Of a stretch of 64,000 nt of DNA, positions 50,981-59,181 are shown piece after piece (within the stretch, counting starts at the first letter, position 1; each line of letters begins with the position of its first letter). The position numbers were made by a program, and so were the translations under genes. A model generated the notes under the pieces. The model searched no databases. It saw only the letters and a list, made by a program, of their open reading frames with translations, and was not told the origin of the DNA. The DNA lies in the NCBI RefSeq assembly GCF_008710285.1, contig NZ_VYQF01000001.1, positions 1,683,501 to 1,747,500 of the forward strand, given 5' to 3'. The stretch is from Ginsengibacter hankyongi (GTDB lineage Bacteria > Bacteroidota > Bacteroidia > Chitinophagales > Chitinophagaceae).

Positions 50981-52150
50981 ATGGATTCGAAACGCTACGA
51001 TTATATTTTTCTAGGTGCTGGTTGTGCCTCTATAAGCATACTTATGAGAATGATCCATTCCAAAAAATTTTTTGAAAAAAAAATATTGATTATAGATAAA
51101 GAGCCAAAAACAAAAAACGATCGTACTTGGTGTTTTTGGGAAGAGGAACCAGGTTTTTTTGAAGACATTGTTTACCGAAAGTGGAAACAGGTATTTTTTA
51201 AGACAACCGGTGCGGATTCTATTCCTTTGGAAATGGGCAACTATCAATACAAAATGATACAGGGCATCGACTTTTATAAAAAATGTTTTTCCGAGTTAAC
51301 CCATCAAAAAAATATTGATATTGTTTATGGGGACATTTCTTTTGGGCAAACAAATGAATTAATTACGATAAAAATTAATGATGAGCCGTTAGTATATAAT
51401 AAGAATACCATCATCTTTAACTCTCTTTATATTCCATCTGAAAAACAAAAAAATAAATTTTATCTATTACAACATTTTAAAGGTTGGATAATAGAAAGTA
51501 AAGAAAATGTGTTTGACCCTGCCCAGGCAACGCTTATGGATTTTAGGGTAAGGCAAAACCATGGAACTACTTTCGTGTATGTTTTACCATTATCTTCTAC
51601 TAAAGCCTTACTTGAATATACTTTATTTAGTGAAAATATTTTACCTGATAAGGAATATGATAATGAACTTCAAAAATACCTTGAAGAATTTTTAAACCTT
51701 CATGACTATACTGTTGTAGAGGAAGAATTTGGCGTAATCCCTATGACAAACAAAAATTTTCCTTATTATAAAGATGGTATGTATTTTATTGGAACGGCAG
51801 GCGGACAAACAAAAGCTTCCACAGGTTATACATTCAGATTCATTCAGAAGCAGGCAGAGGAAATTGTTGGAGAGTTAATAGTAAAAGGCAATCTTTCAAA
51901 AAAGAAAAAATTAAAAAGGAGATTCTACTTTTATGATAGTACGCTCCTGCATATTCTTTCTAAAAAATTATTGGCCGGTAAGCTTATTTTTTCTATTCTT
52001 TTTAAGAAAAACAAAGCCGCTGATATTTTTAAATTTCTTGATAATGAAACTACTCTTAATGAAGAATTAAAATTGCTTAATTCTCTCCCAAAAAAAGTTT
52101 TTATCAAAGCTGGATTTTCAGAATTTATTAAAATGATAGTAAAGAATTGA
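50981..52150 (+). CDS. crtY: Lycopene beta-cyclase CrtY
   Basis: A 389-residue FAD/NAD(P)-binding lycopene cyclase that closes both beta rings, giving beta-carotene. The N-terminal motif YDYIFLGAGCASISILMRMI, NDRTWCFWEE and the FAD-domain segment GTAGGQTKASTGYTFRFIQKQA are typical of CrtY. It is the last crt gene, 108 bases after crtZ. No ketolase (crtW) is in the cluster, so zeaxanthin is the predicted end product. Confidence 0.94.
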   Translation: MDSKRYDYIFLGAGCASISILMRMIHSKKFFEKKILIIDKEPKTKNDRTWCFWEEEPGFFEDIVYRKWKQVFFKTTGADSIPLEMGNYQYKMIQGIDFYKKCFSELTHQKNIDIVYGDISFGQTNELITIKINDEPLVYNKNTIIFNSLYIPSEKQKNKFYLLQHFKGWIIESKENVFDPAQATLMDFRVRQNHGTTFVYVLPLSSTKALLEYTLFSENILPDKEYDNELQKYLEEFLNLHDYTVVEEEFGVIPMTNKNFPYYKDGMYFIGTAGGQTKASTGYTFRFIQKQAEEIVGELIVKGNLSKKKKLKRRFYFYDSTLLHILSKKLLAGKLIFSILFKKNKAADIFKFLDNETTLNEELKLLNSLPKKVFIKAGFSEFIKMIVKN

Positions 52151-52203
52151 GGACTTATATTTAAACGTACGATTCAAAATAGAGTCATACACATGGTTTT
52201 TTC

Positions 52204-52211
52204 TATTTTTG
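52204..52211 (+). promoter_or_regulatory. Bacteroidota-type -7 promoter element TATTTTTG
   Basis: TATTTTTG matches TAnnTTTG, 20 bases before the ATG of the second sigma-factor gene. No clear -33 TTG is found at the expected spacing. Predicted start of the second sigma-factor operon. Confidence 0.45.
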
Positions 52212-52230
52212 CCCAGATATTTAAACATTT

Positions 52231-52782
52231 ATGGCCCTTCAAACAGATGACCAGGAACTTTTATTAAGCTTTAAAGACCCTGCAACCAGGGAACAGGCTT
52301 TTACAGGTGTTATAAAAAAATACCAGGAAAAGCTTTACTGGCATATAAGAAGAATGATCGTTGACCACGACGACACGAATGATGTGCTGCAAAACATGTT
52401 CATTAAAGTTTGGAAGGGGCTTGAAAATTTTAGGGAAGACAGCCAGCTTTATACGTGGCTTTATCGCATAGCAACCAATGAATCGCTTACATTTTTGAGC
52501 CAGCAGAAAAAAAGAAGTTCTGTGTCGCTGAGTGATGTGGAAAGTGGATTGAGCAATAAGTTAAAAAGTGATACGAATTTTGACGCCAATAAGCTTGAAT
52601 GGAAATTACAGCTCGGCATTCAAAATTTGCCTGAAAAACAAAGGCTTGTTTTTAACCTGCGATATTATGATGAAATGCCTTATGAAGAAATGAGTAAAAT
52701 ACTGGATACAAGCGAAGGTGCGCTCAAAGCGAGCTACCATCATGCGGCAAAAAAAATTGAAGAGTTTATATTAAATAGTTAA
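52231..52782 (+). CDS. ECF-type RNA polymerase sigma factor (second copy)
   Basis: A 183-residue sigma-70 ECF protein with region 2 (DDTNDVLQNMFIKVWKGL; YTWLYRIATNE) and region 4 (LPEKQRLVFNLRYYDEMPYEEMSKIL; GALKASYHHAAKKI). The sequence differs strongly from the carotenoid sigma factor. The next two genes, a repeat-bearing membrane protein and a Spy-like protein, read the same way with short gaps, so the trio is probably a sigma/anti-sigma/sensor unit. Targets are unknown. Confidence 0.93.
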   Translation: MALQTDDQELLLSFKDPATREQAFTGVIKKYQEKLYWHIRRMIVDHDDTNDVLQNMFIKVWKGLENFREDSQLYTWLYRIATNESLTFLSQQKKRSSVSLSDVESGLSNKLKSDTNFDANKLEWKLQLGIQNLPEKQRLVFNLRYYDEMPYEEMSKILDTSEGALKASYHHAAKKIEEFILNS

Positions 52783-52816
52783 ACCTAAACCCATTAAATT
52801 AGTCTGATAGAACGTA

Positions 52817-53728
52817 ATGAAGAATTCACCGGAAATATTAAATGAATTAATGGCTATCAGCCCACTACTTGCAGGGCTGGAGAAGGTGAATGTTTTTAGT
52901 GTTCCGGAAGGTTATTTTAATGAGTTGCATGCAAGGATAACCAATTTTGCAATTCTTAATAATTCTTCACCGGTAGAAAATATTAATAAAAGAAATCTCC
53001 AGGAAGTTCCTGCCGGGTACTTTGATAGCTTAAGCGACTCAATTCTTGCAAAAGTTAAGGCCGCTTATCCTGAAAGTGCCGGAGAGGAGATAAGTAAGCT
53101 ATCTCCATTGTTATATAGTTTAAAGCGGGAGAATATTTTTGCAGTTCCTGAAGGTTATTTTGACAACTTAAGTGATTTGATTCTTGCAAAAGTGAGAACA
53201 ACTAATGCCCAAAGTGCTAAAGAAGAAATAAATAATCTTTCACCAATGTTATATGCATTAAAGGGTGAAAATGTTTTTACAGTTCCTGAAGGCTATTTTG
53301 AATCTCTTGCAGAAAATATTAATCAAAAATTAAAGCCTGCTGCGGTTAAGGTTATTACCATGAAAAAAAGAACTTTCTGGTTGAAATATGCGGCGGCGGC
53401 AGTGGTTACGGGTGGTATTGCCGTGACATCCCTAGAGGTATTCAGGGGCTCGTCTAATAACAGTAATTCGTCTTTCCCAGGTTATGTCCAGGCTTCATTA
53501 CAATATAAAACCGAGGCTGATGTAAACGCAGGAATTGCAAAATTAGATGATGCGGATATTGCCAAATATCTTGTAAAGAATGGTAATGTTTTAGATAATG
53601 AATTACTCATAAATAATACTGACGTGAGCGAAATGCCCAGCGAATCTGATTACTTAAAGGATGAGAATACCTTGAATGAATATTTGGATAAAATAGAAAA
53701 TAAAAAAACTAGTAACTCAACTCCATAA
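52817..53728 (+). CDS. VPEGYF-repeat membrane protein, candidate anti-sigma factor
   Basis: A 303-residue protein with four internal repeats, each carrying VP(E/A)GYF, starting at residues 29, 64, 110 and 156, with about 35-46 residues between them. One membrane helix (AAAAVVTGGIAVTSL) begins near residue 190, so the repeats lie on the cytosolic side by charge balance and the acidic, Asn-rich C-terminal part is periplasmic. Position directly after the sigma gene suggests an anti-sigma or sensor role. It does not look like a classical zinc-binding (ZAS) anti-sigma domain. Not recognised as a named family beyond this pattern. Confidence 0.75.
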   Translation: MKNSPEILNELMAISPLLAGLEKVNVFSVPEGYFNELHARITNFAILNNSSPVENINKRNLQEVPAGYFDSLSDSILAKVKAAYPESAGEEISKLSPLLYSLKRENIFAVPEGYFDNLSDLILAKVRTTNAQSAKEEINNLSPMLYALKGENVFTVPEGYFESLAENINQKLKPAAVKVITMKKRTFWLKYAAAAVVTGGIAVTSLEVFRGSSNNSNSSFPGYVQASLQYKTEADVNAGIAKLDDADIAKYLVKNGNVLDNELLINNTDVSEMPSESDYLKDENTLNEYLDKIENKKTSNSTP

Positions 53729-53731
53729 AAA

Positions 53732-54121
53732 ATGAAAAAATATTTACTTATATTATTATTAATAGTTGGTAGTTTACCTGGACTTAAAGCGCAAGATGGA
53801 GAAAAGATTCAGTCATTAAAAATCGCATTCATCACTCAAAAACTCCAGCTAACTCCGGATGAGGCGCAAAAATTCTGGCCCATTTACAATCAATACGACC
53901 AGGAAATTAAAGCACTTCAACTAAATGATAAAAACGGGCCTGTAATCGAAAACGAAGAAAAGTTATTGAATATCCGTAAAAAATATGTGGCCTCTTTTGA
54001 AAAAGTAATTGGTCCGCAAAAGGTAAATAAGCTTTTTAATGCTGAGAGAGACTTTCGAGAAATATTAATTCGAAGGCTTCAAAAACGGAACCAGCAAAGG
54101 TTAGAGCCGCTCCGCAGGTAA
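53732..54121 (+). CDS. Spy/CpxP-like periplasmic protein (sensor of ECF sigma, Bacteroidota type)
   Basis: A 129-residue exported protein with a signal peptide (MKKYLLILLLIVGSLPGLKAQ). The mature part is charged and helical: SLKIAFITQKLQLTPDEAQKFW is the LTxxQ-like segment, and a long coiled helix with KKYVASFEKVIGPQKV follows. Proteins of this kind commonly sit third in ECF sigma operons of Bacteroidota and are annotated as sigma sensors. It starts only three bases after the repeat protein and precedes a hairpin. Confidence 0.82.
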   Translation: MKKYLLILLLIVGSLPGLKAQDGEKIQSLKIAFITQKLQLTPDEAQKFWPIYNQYDQEIKALQLNDKNGPVIENEEKLLNIRKKYVASFEKVIGPQKVNKLFNAERDFREILIRRLQKRNQQRLEPLRR

Positions 54122-54157
54122 ATATTTAAATTATTATGTAATAAATTAAAATCATAA

Positions 54158-54187
54158 TTGGAGAAACTAAAATTTCTCCTATTTTTG
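54158..54187 (+). promoter_or_regulatory. TTG-N19-TATTTTTG promoter match overlapping a hairpin
   Basis: TTG (54158-54160), 19 bases, then TATTTTTG (54180-54187) is an exact fit to the Bacteroidota -33/-7 promoter layout. The same stretch forms a 7-bp hairpin, GGAGAAA/TTTCTCC (54160-54166 with 54173-54179), followed by a T-rich run, which would serve as a terminator for the sigma operon. A promoter would start transcription near 54194. Confidence 0.5.
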
Positions 54188-54193
54188 TAACTA

Positions 54194-54250
54194 GGTGTTT
54201 TTCATAGGTTAGCAACGGCCGGCCCTTTTTAGGGCAGGCCTTTTCTATTT
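54194..54250 (+). ncRNA. Possible tiny RNA ending in a strong hairpin
   Basis: If the promoter match above is used, the transcript would be about 55-60 bases long and end in the stem GGCC-GGCCC/GGGC-A-GGCC (54217-54240) followed by TTTTCTATTTT, a strong intrinsic terminator. No coding sequence fits in it. It could equally be a second terminator of the upstream operon, which is why confidence is low. Confidence 0.35.
54217..54250 (+). terminator. Strong GC-rich terminator hairpin
   Basis: GGCCGGCCC pairs with GGGCAGGCC around TTTTTA and is followed by TTTTCTATTTT. It lies downstream of the sigma operon and reads on the plus strand. It also sits just past the MBL-fold gene's reading end, but the T tract is on the plus side only. 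Confidence 0.75.
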
Positions 54251-54281
54251 TAACGCTTTTAAAACCTGTAATAGGGATACT

Positions 54282-54989
54282 TTATATCGTGATAAAAAGG
54301 AACGTCCATTTTTCTTTTTCTCCCAATTGCCACCACTTCATTCTTAGCTCCATCGCTTTAGCCCCATCATAATCGTATTTCGCCTTAAACCTGTTTTTCA
54401 TTTGCTGAAGTTGCGGTGCTACATCTCCACCAAAAAATATTTTTTCAACATTATCATCAATTAAAAAAACCTGGTGGTAAGGGCTGTGGGCTCCCGTCAT
54501 TTCATAATGTATGTATTCATCTATTGTTCCGTTACCTTCTATAAACTGCAATTGGTTACTGTTGTTAAGACAAATAAAATCTTCAGTAACATAAGATGGA
54601 AATCCTTTTTCAAAAGCAAAGTTCCATTCGTGTTGATTGATATAATAAGTTGCATTTTGAAAACTTAATTCTTTTTTACCCGGCATTGCTATTCCACCTG
54701 AATGATCTTTATGAAGATGAGATAAAAGGACCTTTGTTACATCGGAAGAGTCGATTCCATGCAAAGCCAAATTTTTATGAATCTGTAATTGGTTATGTTC
54801 ATCGGCAAAGCCTAAGCCGGTATCTAATAACAAAATATCTTTTGAAGCAATAACAACGAAAGGCTGAATCTCTACCAGCAAACTTCCCTTCGACCTTTGC
54901 TGCAAGTCATCTTCAGCAACCCGGAAGGGAACAAATTTTTTTGTTTGGCCAACAGTGAACGAACCTTCACTTAGCGGAATAATCTTCAT
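54282..54989 (-). CDS. MBL-fold metallo-hydrolase, C-terminus frameshifted
   Basis: A 235-residue metallo-beta-lactamase-fold protein with the metal motif H91-x-H93-x-D95-H96 (SHLHKDHSGG) and LLLDTGLG before it; hydrolysis of an unknown ester or lactone substrate is likely. The normal end of such proteins is WTFLFYHD plus a short tail, where the His is the last metal ligand. Here the frame ends WTFLFITI at 54282. One extra T in the T5 run (A5 at 54294-54298 on the plus strand) would restore FYHDIKYPYYRF and stop at 54259. The gene is therefore either frameshifted or miscalled at one base. It is the last gene after the rod-shape operon, 78 bases from rodA. Confidence 0.82.
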   Translation of the reverse strand: MKIIPLSEGSFTVGQTKKFVPFRVAEDDLQQRSKGSLLVEIQPFVVIASKDILLLDTGLGFADEHNQLQIHKNLALHGIDSSDVTKVLLSHLHKDHSGGIAMPGKKELSFQNATYYINQHEWNFAFEKGFPSYVTEDFICLNNSNQLQFIEGNGTIDEYIHYEMTGAHSPYHQVFLIDDNVEKIFFGGDVAPQLQQMKNRFKAKYDYDGAKAMELRMKWWQLGEKEKWTFLFITI

Positions 54990-55067
54990 AAATGCTTTTT
55001 ATTTTAAGTAGTATTTAAACTTGAAATAATTTATAAAAAAAATGCAGTGAGTTTGAATTATTTACTC

Positions 55068-56423
55068 TCATCGCAAAACCATGTGCCTGTCTGCATCGAG
55101 GCGCACTAAAATAAAAATCAATATTGTAAAGGTCAATAAAGAGGATCCGCCGTAACTCATCAGAGGTAATGTAATACCGATAACAGGCGCCAGGCCAACC
55201 GTCATACAAATATTTATCGTAACATGAAAAAACAAAATGGCAGCAACGCTATAAGCGTATACGCGGCTAAAAGTACTTCGTTGCCGTTCTGCAAGAAATA
55301 CAATTCTTAACATGAATAATAAATATAAAATAATAATTAAACTGCTTCCTAAAAATCCAAAGTTTTCTCCAACGCTTGTAAAAATAAAGTCGGTATGTTG
55401 TTCCGGAACAAAATCTCCCTGCGTTTGTGTTCCTTTTAAAAACCCTTTGCCAAATAATCCACCCGAACCAATAGCAATTTTTGATTGTTTAACATTATAA
55501 TTTTCTTTTGCTTTCTTTAATGCCTTTGATTTTTGAATTTCTTTTTGCTGTTCAGGATCTCTCGAATCCGCCTTTGCATCGGGAACATAATCTACGCCAA
55601 AAGTGTTTAGAATTCTTTCAACCTGGTAGGGATGCAAAACATGATTAAAAATATAGGGAACAGCAAATCGTTGAATACTTACACATAAAATCCAAAGGCC
55701 AAGAATTACAACCAGCACACTTTTATCGCGTTTTATACTTTTTCTCAAAATATAAACAGTTAAACCGGCGATCGAAGTAAGAATAATTGCCAAAGTATTT
55801 TTCTCAACTAAAATAGTTGCCACTACAAGTATTGCAAATGAAAACCCGATAATAAGATAAACCGGGGGTAATCCTTCCCGGTACATTGGAATTAGAAAAG
55901 AAAAATATACCAGCGCCAGGCCAGTTTCATTTTGCAGGATTGAAAATGCCGCGGGAGTTAATATAATAGCTGCTGCAATAAGTTGTGAGCGTGGCTTTTC
56001 AAAATTTGTTTCGGGCCGTGATAAATATTTTGAAAGCGCAAGAGCCGTAAATATTTTACAAGTCTCTACCGGTTGGAGATTAAAGAATCCAAGCGGAATC
56101 CATGATTTTGACCCATTGATATCTTTTCCAACGACAAAAGTCGCGATCATAAGAAATAATCCTAAAACATAACTAAGATTAGCGGTGGCCGTGAAAAATT
56201 TACTATCGGTTAATAAAATTATCACTGCGATTACTGATGAGATTCCGAGGAAGAGTATTTGCCTGGAATAATTTTTTTTCAAACCGGTTATACTTTGAAT
56301 AATATTTTCATTACCATGGTATTCAACTGAAAAAATACAAAGTATTCCTATACACACGAGGATTATATAAAGCCAAACCGTTACCCAGTCAATTCCTTTT
56401 GATATTACAGATTGATTACTCAT
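55068..56423 (-). CDS. rodA: RodA, peptidoglycan glycosyltransferase/polymerase of the elongasome
   Basis: A 451-residue SEDS-family membrane protein that polymerises peptidoglycan glycan strands with PBP2 in cell elongation. SEDS features include GSKSWIPLGFFNLQPVET, and near the C-terminus GLAPVIGITLPLMSYGGSSLL. About ten hydrophobic helices are visible. A charged loop near residues 280-300 (DAKADSRDPEQQKEIQKSK) is unusually long. It starts 17 bases after mrdA, and the order mreB-mreC-mreD-mrdA-rodA is the classical elongasome operon. Confidence 0.95.
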   Translation of the reverse strand: MSNQSVISKGIDWVTVWLYIILVCIGILCIFSVEYHGNENIIQSITGLKKNYSRQILFLGISSVIAVIILLTDSKFFTATANLSYVLGLFLMIATFVVGKDINGSKSWIPLGFFNLQPVETCKIFTALALSKYLSRPETNFEKPRSQLIAAAIILTPAAFSILQNETGLALVYFSFLIPMYREGLPPVYLIIGFSFAILVVATILVEKNTLAIILTSIAGLTVYILRKSIKRDKSVLVVILGLWILCVSIQRFAVPYIFNHVLHPYQVERILNTFGVDYVPDAKADSRDPEQQKEIQKSKALKKAKENYNVKQSKIAIGSGGLFGKGFLKGTQTQGDFVPEQHTDFIFTSVGENFGFLGSSLIIILYLLFMLRIVFLAERQRSTFSRVYAYSVAAILFFHVTINICMTVGLAPVIGITLPLMSYGGSSLLTFTILIFILVRLDADRHMVLR

Positions 56424-56440
56424 TAACTTGAGAAATAAAT

Positions 56441-58582
56441 TTATTTTATTAGTTGAGAAATGTCTGATTTCTTTTTTCTCTCAGGCAATATTGCTTCCCG
56501 CTGAGGCTTAAAATATGCGTTATCTTTTTTAGTAGGCAGTGTGTCTGTAAGTGAATTGTTTTTTTCAACAGGCTTTTTTTCTTTATATAAAGAGTCTGCT
56601 CCGTCCTCATCATCTTCAATTTCTGAAGTATCTTTCGCCGATTTTATATATCCTTTTTCCATATTGTAAGAATTATTTTTGACTTTTCGTAAAGAATCCC
56701 GAATGCGAATGGCTTCATAGATACGTGCCGGCATTAAATTAAGATTAGCAAGTGCTTCTACTTTTGCTTTCCTATCTGGTTCAGGAATAGAATCCTTTAA
56801 ATACTGCTCTATCATCAGGCTGGCTATGGGCGCTGAAGAGTTAGCACCCATTCCCGCATTTTCACAAATAACGGCTATGGCTATACGAGGATTTTCTCTT
56901 GGAGCGAAAGCCGCGAAAAAAGCATGAGACTTTTGTTTAACACCTTTATAATAGTTTTCGACCGTGCCGGTTTTACCGCAAACCACAATGCCGGGAACCT
57001 TCGCGGCCGATCCTGTACCTGTTTCCATTACGCCCTGCATACCATCATGTACCGCATTGAATATTGTATCCGGAATAGAAAGAGGCTGATGTTTTTCTTT
57101 GAAAGAATCCAACAGACCATAAATGTCTCCACCTTCAATAGAATCAACCAGGTGGGGAGTTATGTACCAGCCCTTATTTGCGAGGTAGGCCATTTCATTT
57201 GCTACCTGCAATGGGGTAACATTTACTTCGCCCTGGCCTATGCTAACAGATTTAAAAGTGCAAAAATTCCAATGACCGTCTCCATAAATTCTGTTATAAG
57301 TTCTGGGGGTAGGAATAAGGCCGCCTTTTTCCGTAGGAATATCAATTCCTAATTTATGGCCAAGCCCGAAAGAATACATATAATGATCCCAAACTTTAAG
57401 ATTACTATCAACAGAACCATATTGTGGATTATTAATAACTCTTTGCATAACGTTCGCAAAGTAAGTATTACATGAAACGGCTATTGCTCCCTTCAAATTA
57501 AAATTGCCCGGATCGAGGCAACCCATTGGCTTACCGCAACCATAAAAAGCACCGGTGCATAGAAACCTTGTTGAAGTTGTAATAACGCCTTCCTGGAGAC
57601 CGATTAGTGCCTGCAATGTTTTAAAAGTAGATCCGGGCGAATAATAGGCATTCACCGTTCTGTTAATCATTGGAAGACGTGGATCTAAAAGTAAGTCTGC
57701 AAAATGTTTCCGTCTTTCGGCACCGGCTAAAAGTCCGGGATTATAGGTAGGGCTGCTTATCATCGCAAGAACGCCGCCGGTTTTAGGATCGAGAGCAACA
57801 ATAGCACCGATTTTATTTTCCATTAAATGCTCACCAAGCATTTGCAAATTAATGTCCAGTGAAAGATGCAGGTTTTTGCCCGGAATGGCAGCAGTATCAT
57901 ACCTTCCTTTATCAAACCTGTCCGTAAGCCTGTTTTTATTATCCCTTTTCCAAAACTCAATACCTCTTTGGCCCATTAATACTTTTTCATAACTGCGTTC
58001 TAATCCGGTTCTGCCGGCATAATCTCCCACCTGGTATCCATCGCTTTCATGATTTTTAATAAATGATGAATCCACTTCCGATAGATAACCCAAAATATTT
58101 CCCGCAGCATCAAAAGGATAATCGCGAACCGGCCTTTCCTGCAGGTAAAATGCGGGAACAAATTTGTACATGCTTTCATTAATCCGTGCGATTTTTTCAG
58201 GTGGAAGTAAAGGCTCAAAAACCGAAGCACGATAGCTCCTGTTTTTAATAATAGCATTAATAATTCTTTTCTTAAATTCCGCCGTATCTATATCAAGAAT
58301 GTGGCATAGAGCAGCAGTATCTAAGCCCATTCCCTTTAGCTTTGAAGGCGTTACCATCAGATCATAAATAATAGTATTTCTTAAAATAGCCTTACCATTA
58401 CGATCAAATAAAATTCCCCTGTCGGGATAAATTACTTTACGAAATTTTCCCTGCTCATCAGCCATTATGGAATATTTCTTATTTAAAACCTGGAGGTTTA
58501 AAAGCCGCAGAATAATAACCAACGCCATAAACAGGAACATGGCAATAATTATATTTTTTCGGGACTGGTTAAAAACAGACAC
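56441..58582 (-). CDS. mrdA: Penicillin-binding protein 2 (elongasome transpeptidase)
   Basis: A 713-residue class B PBP that cross-links peptidoglycan during elongation. After one N-terminal membrane anchor, the dimerisation domain carries PDRGILFDRNG and the pedestal region RPVRDYPFDAAGNILGYL. The transpeptidase motifs are S-x-x-K in PGSTFKTL (near residue 317), S-x-N in SCNTYFAN, and KTG in CGKTGTVENY. The last ~80 residues are a charged, low-complexity tail (EIEDDEDGADSLYKEKKP) absent from enterobacterial PBP2. It pairs with RodA. Confidence 0.95.
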   Translation of the reverse strand: MSVFNQSRKNIIIAMFLFMALVIILRLLNLQVLNKKYSIMADEQGKFRKVIYPDRGILFDRNGKAILRNTIIYDLMVTPSKLKGMGLDTAALCHILDIDTAEFKKRIINAIIKNRSYRASVFEPLLPPEKIARINESMYKFVPAFYLQERPVRDYPFDAAGNILGYLSEVDSSFIKNHESDGYQVGDYAGRTGLERSYEKVLMGQRGIEFWKRDNKNRLTDRFDKGRYDTAAIPGKNLHLSLDINLQMLGEHLMENKIGAIVALDPKTGGVLAMISSPTYNPGLLAGAERRKHFADLLLDPRLPMINRTVNAYYSPGSTFKTLQALIGLQEGVITTSTRFLCTGAFYGCGKPMGCLDPGNFNLKGAIAVSCNTYFANVMQRVINNPQYGSVDSNLKVWDHYMYSFGLGHKLGIDIPTEKGGLIPTPRTYNRIYGDGHWNFCTFKSVSIGQGEVNVTPLQVANEMAYLANKGWYITPHLVDSIEGGDIYGLLDSFKEKHQPLSIPDTIFNAVHDGMQGVMETGTGSAAKVPGIVVCGKTGTVENYYKGVKQKSHAFFAAFAPRENPRIAIAVICENAGMGANSSAPIASLMIEQYLKDSIPEPDRKAKVEALANLNLMPARIYEAIRIRDSLRKVKNNSYNMEKGYIKSAKDTSEIEDDEDGADSLYKEKKPVEKNNSLTDTLPTKKDNAYFKPQREAILPERKKKSDISQLIK

Positions 58583-58647
58583 AGACTTATAATGATTTTG
58601 GGGGGTTGAGAAAGAATAGAACGGAATTTACTGCAAAAATAATATGT

Positions 58648-59181
58648 CTATACTGTATTAGTTCTAAATCTTTGCTTTCGAACGAATAAAAGCTCTGTTA
58701 ATAAAATTAATAAAAGACTAATTGCAGAAGATAATAGTGTTTTCAATATAAAATAAAAATAACCTCCCATTTGCAAAGCCTGTAAAAAGAAAAGTAAAAA
58801 ATGATGCAACAGGGTTAAAATGGCAACATAGGTAAAATAGGGAGTGAAGCCCATGCTTTTAATTGACGGTTCATTATAATTACTTTCGGCGCCTTCCTGC
58901 GAAATAAGGAGATTTATTAAAAAAGGCCGCAGATAGGCAATCAATACGCAGGGTGCAGTATGTAACCCATAAGTTTTCATAAAACAATCAAGGCAAAAAC
59001 CAATGGCAAAAGCAAGAAGCATTAAGGCACGTCGCCCTATTTTGAAAGGAAGCCAGAGAATAAATAAAAAATAAACATATGGGGTAACGAGATGATGCAA
59101 TGGTGGAACCTGGTTAAGTACGTACACCTGCACCAGTATAAAAAAAGAAAACCGGATAATATTTTTTAAGAGGCTACTCAT
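58648..59181 (-). CDS. mreD: MreD, rod shape-determining membrane protein
   Basis: A 177-residue protein with about five membrane helices and the usual MreD size. The N-terminus RFSFFILVQVYVLNQVPPLHHLVTPYVY is family-like for Bacteroidota. It overlaps mreC by eight bases. Function rests on position and topology more than on motifs, since MreD is poorly conserved. Confidence 0.9.
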   Translation of the reverse strand: MSSLLKNIIRFSFFILVQVYVLNQVPPLHHLVTPYVYFLFILWLPFKIGRRALMLLAFAIGFCLDCFMKTYGLHTAPCVLIAYLRPFLINLLISQEGAESNYNEPSIKSMGFTPYFTYVAILTLLHHFLLFFLQALQMGGYFYFILKTLLSSAISLLLILLTELLFVRKQRFRTNTV

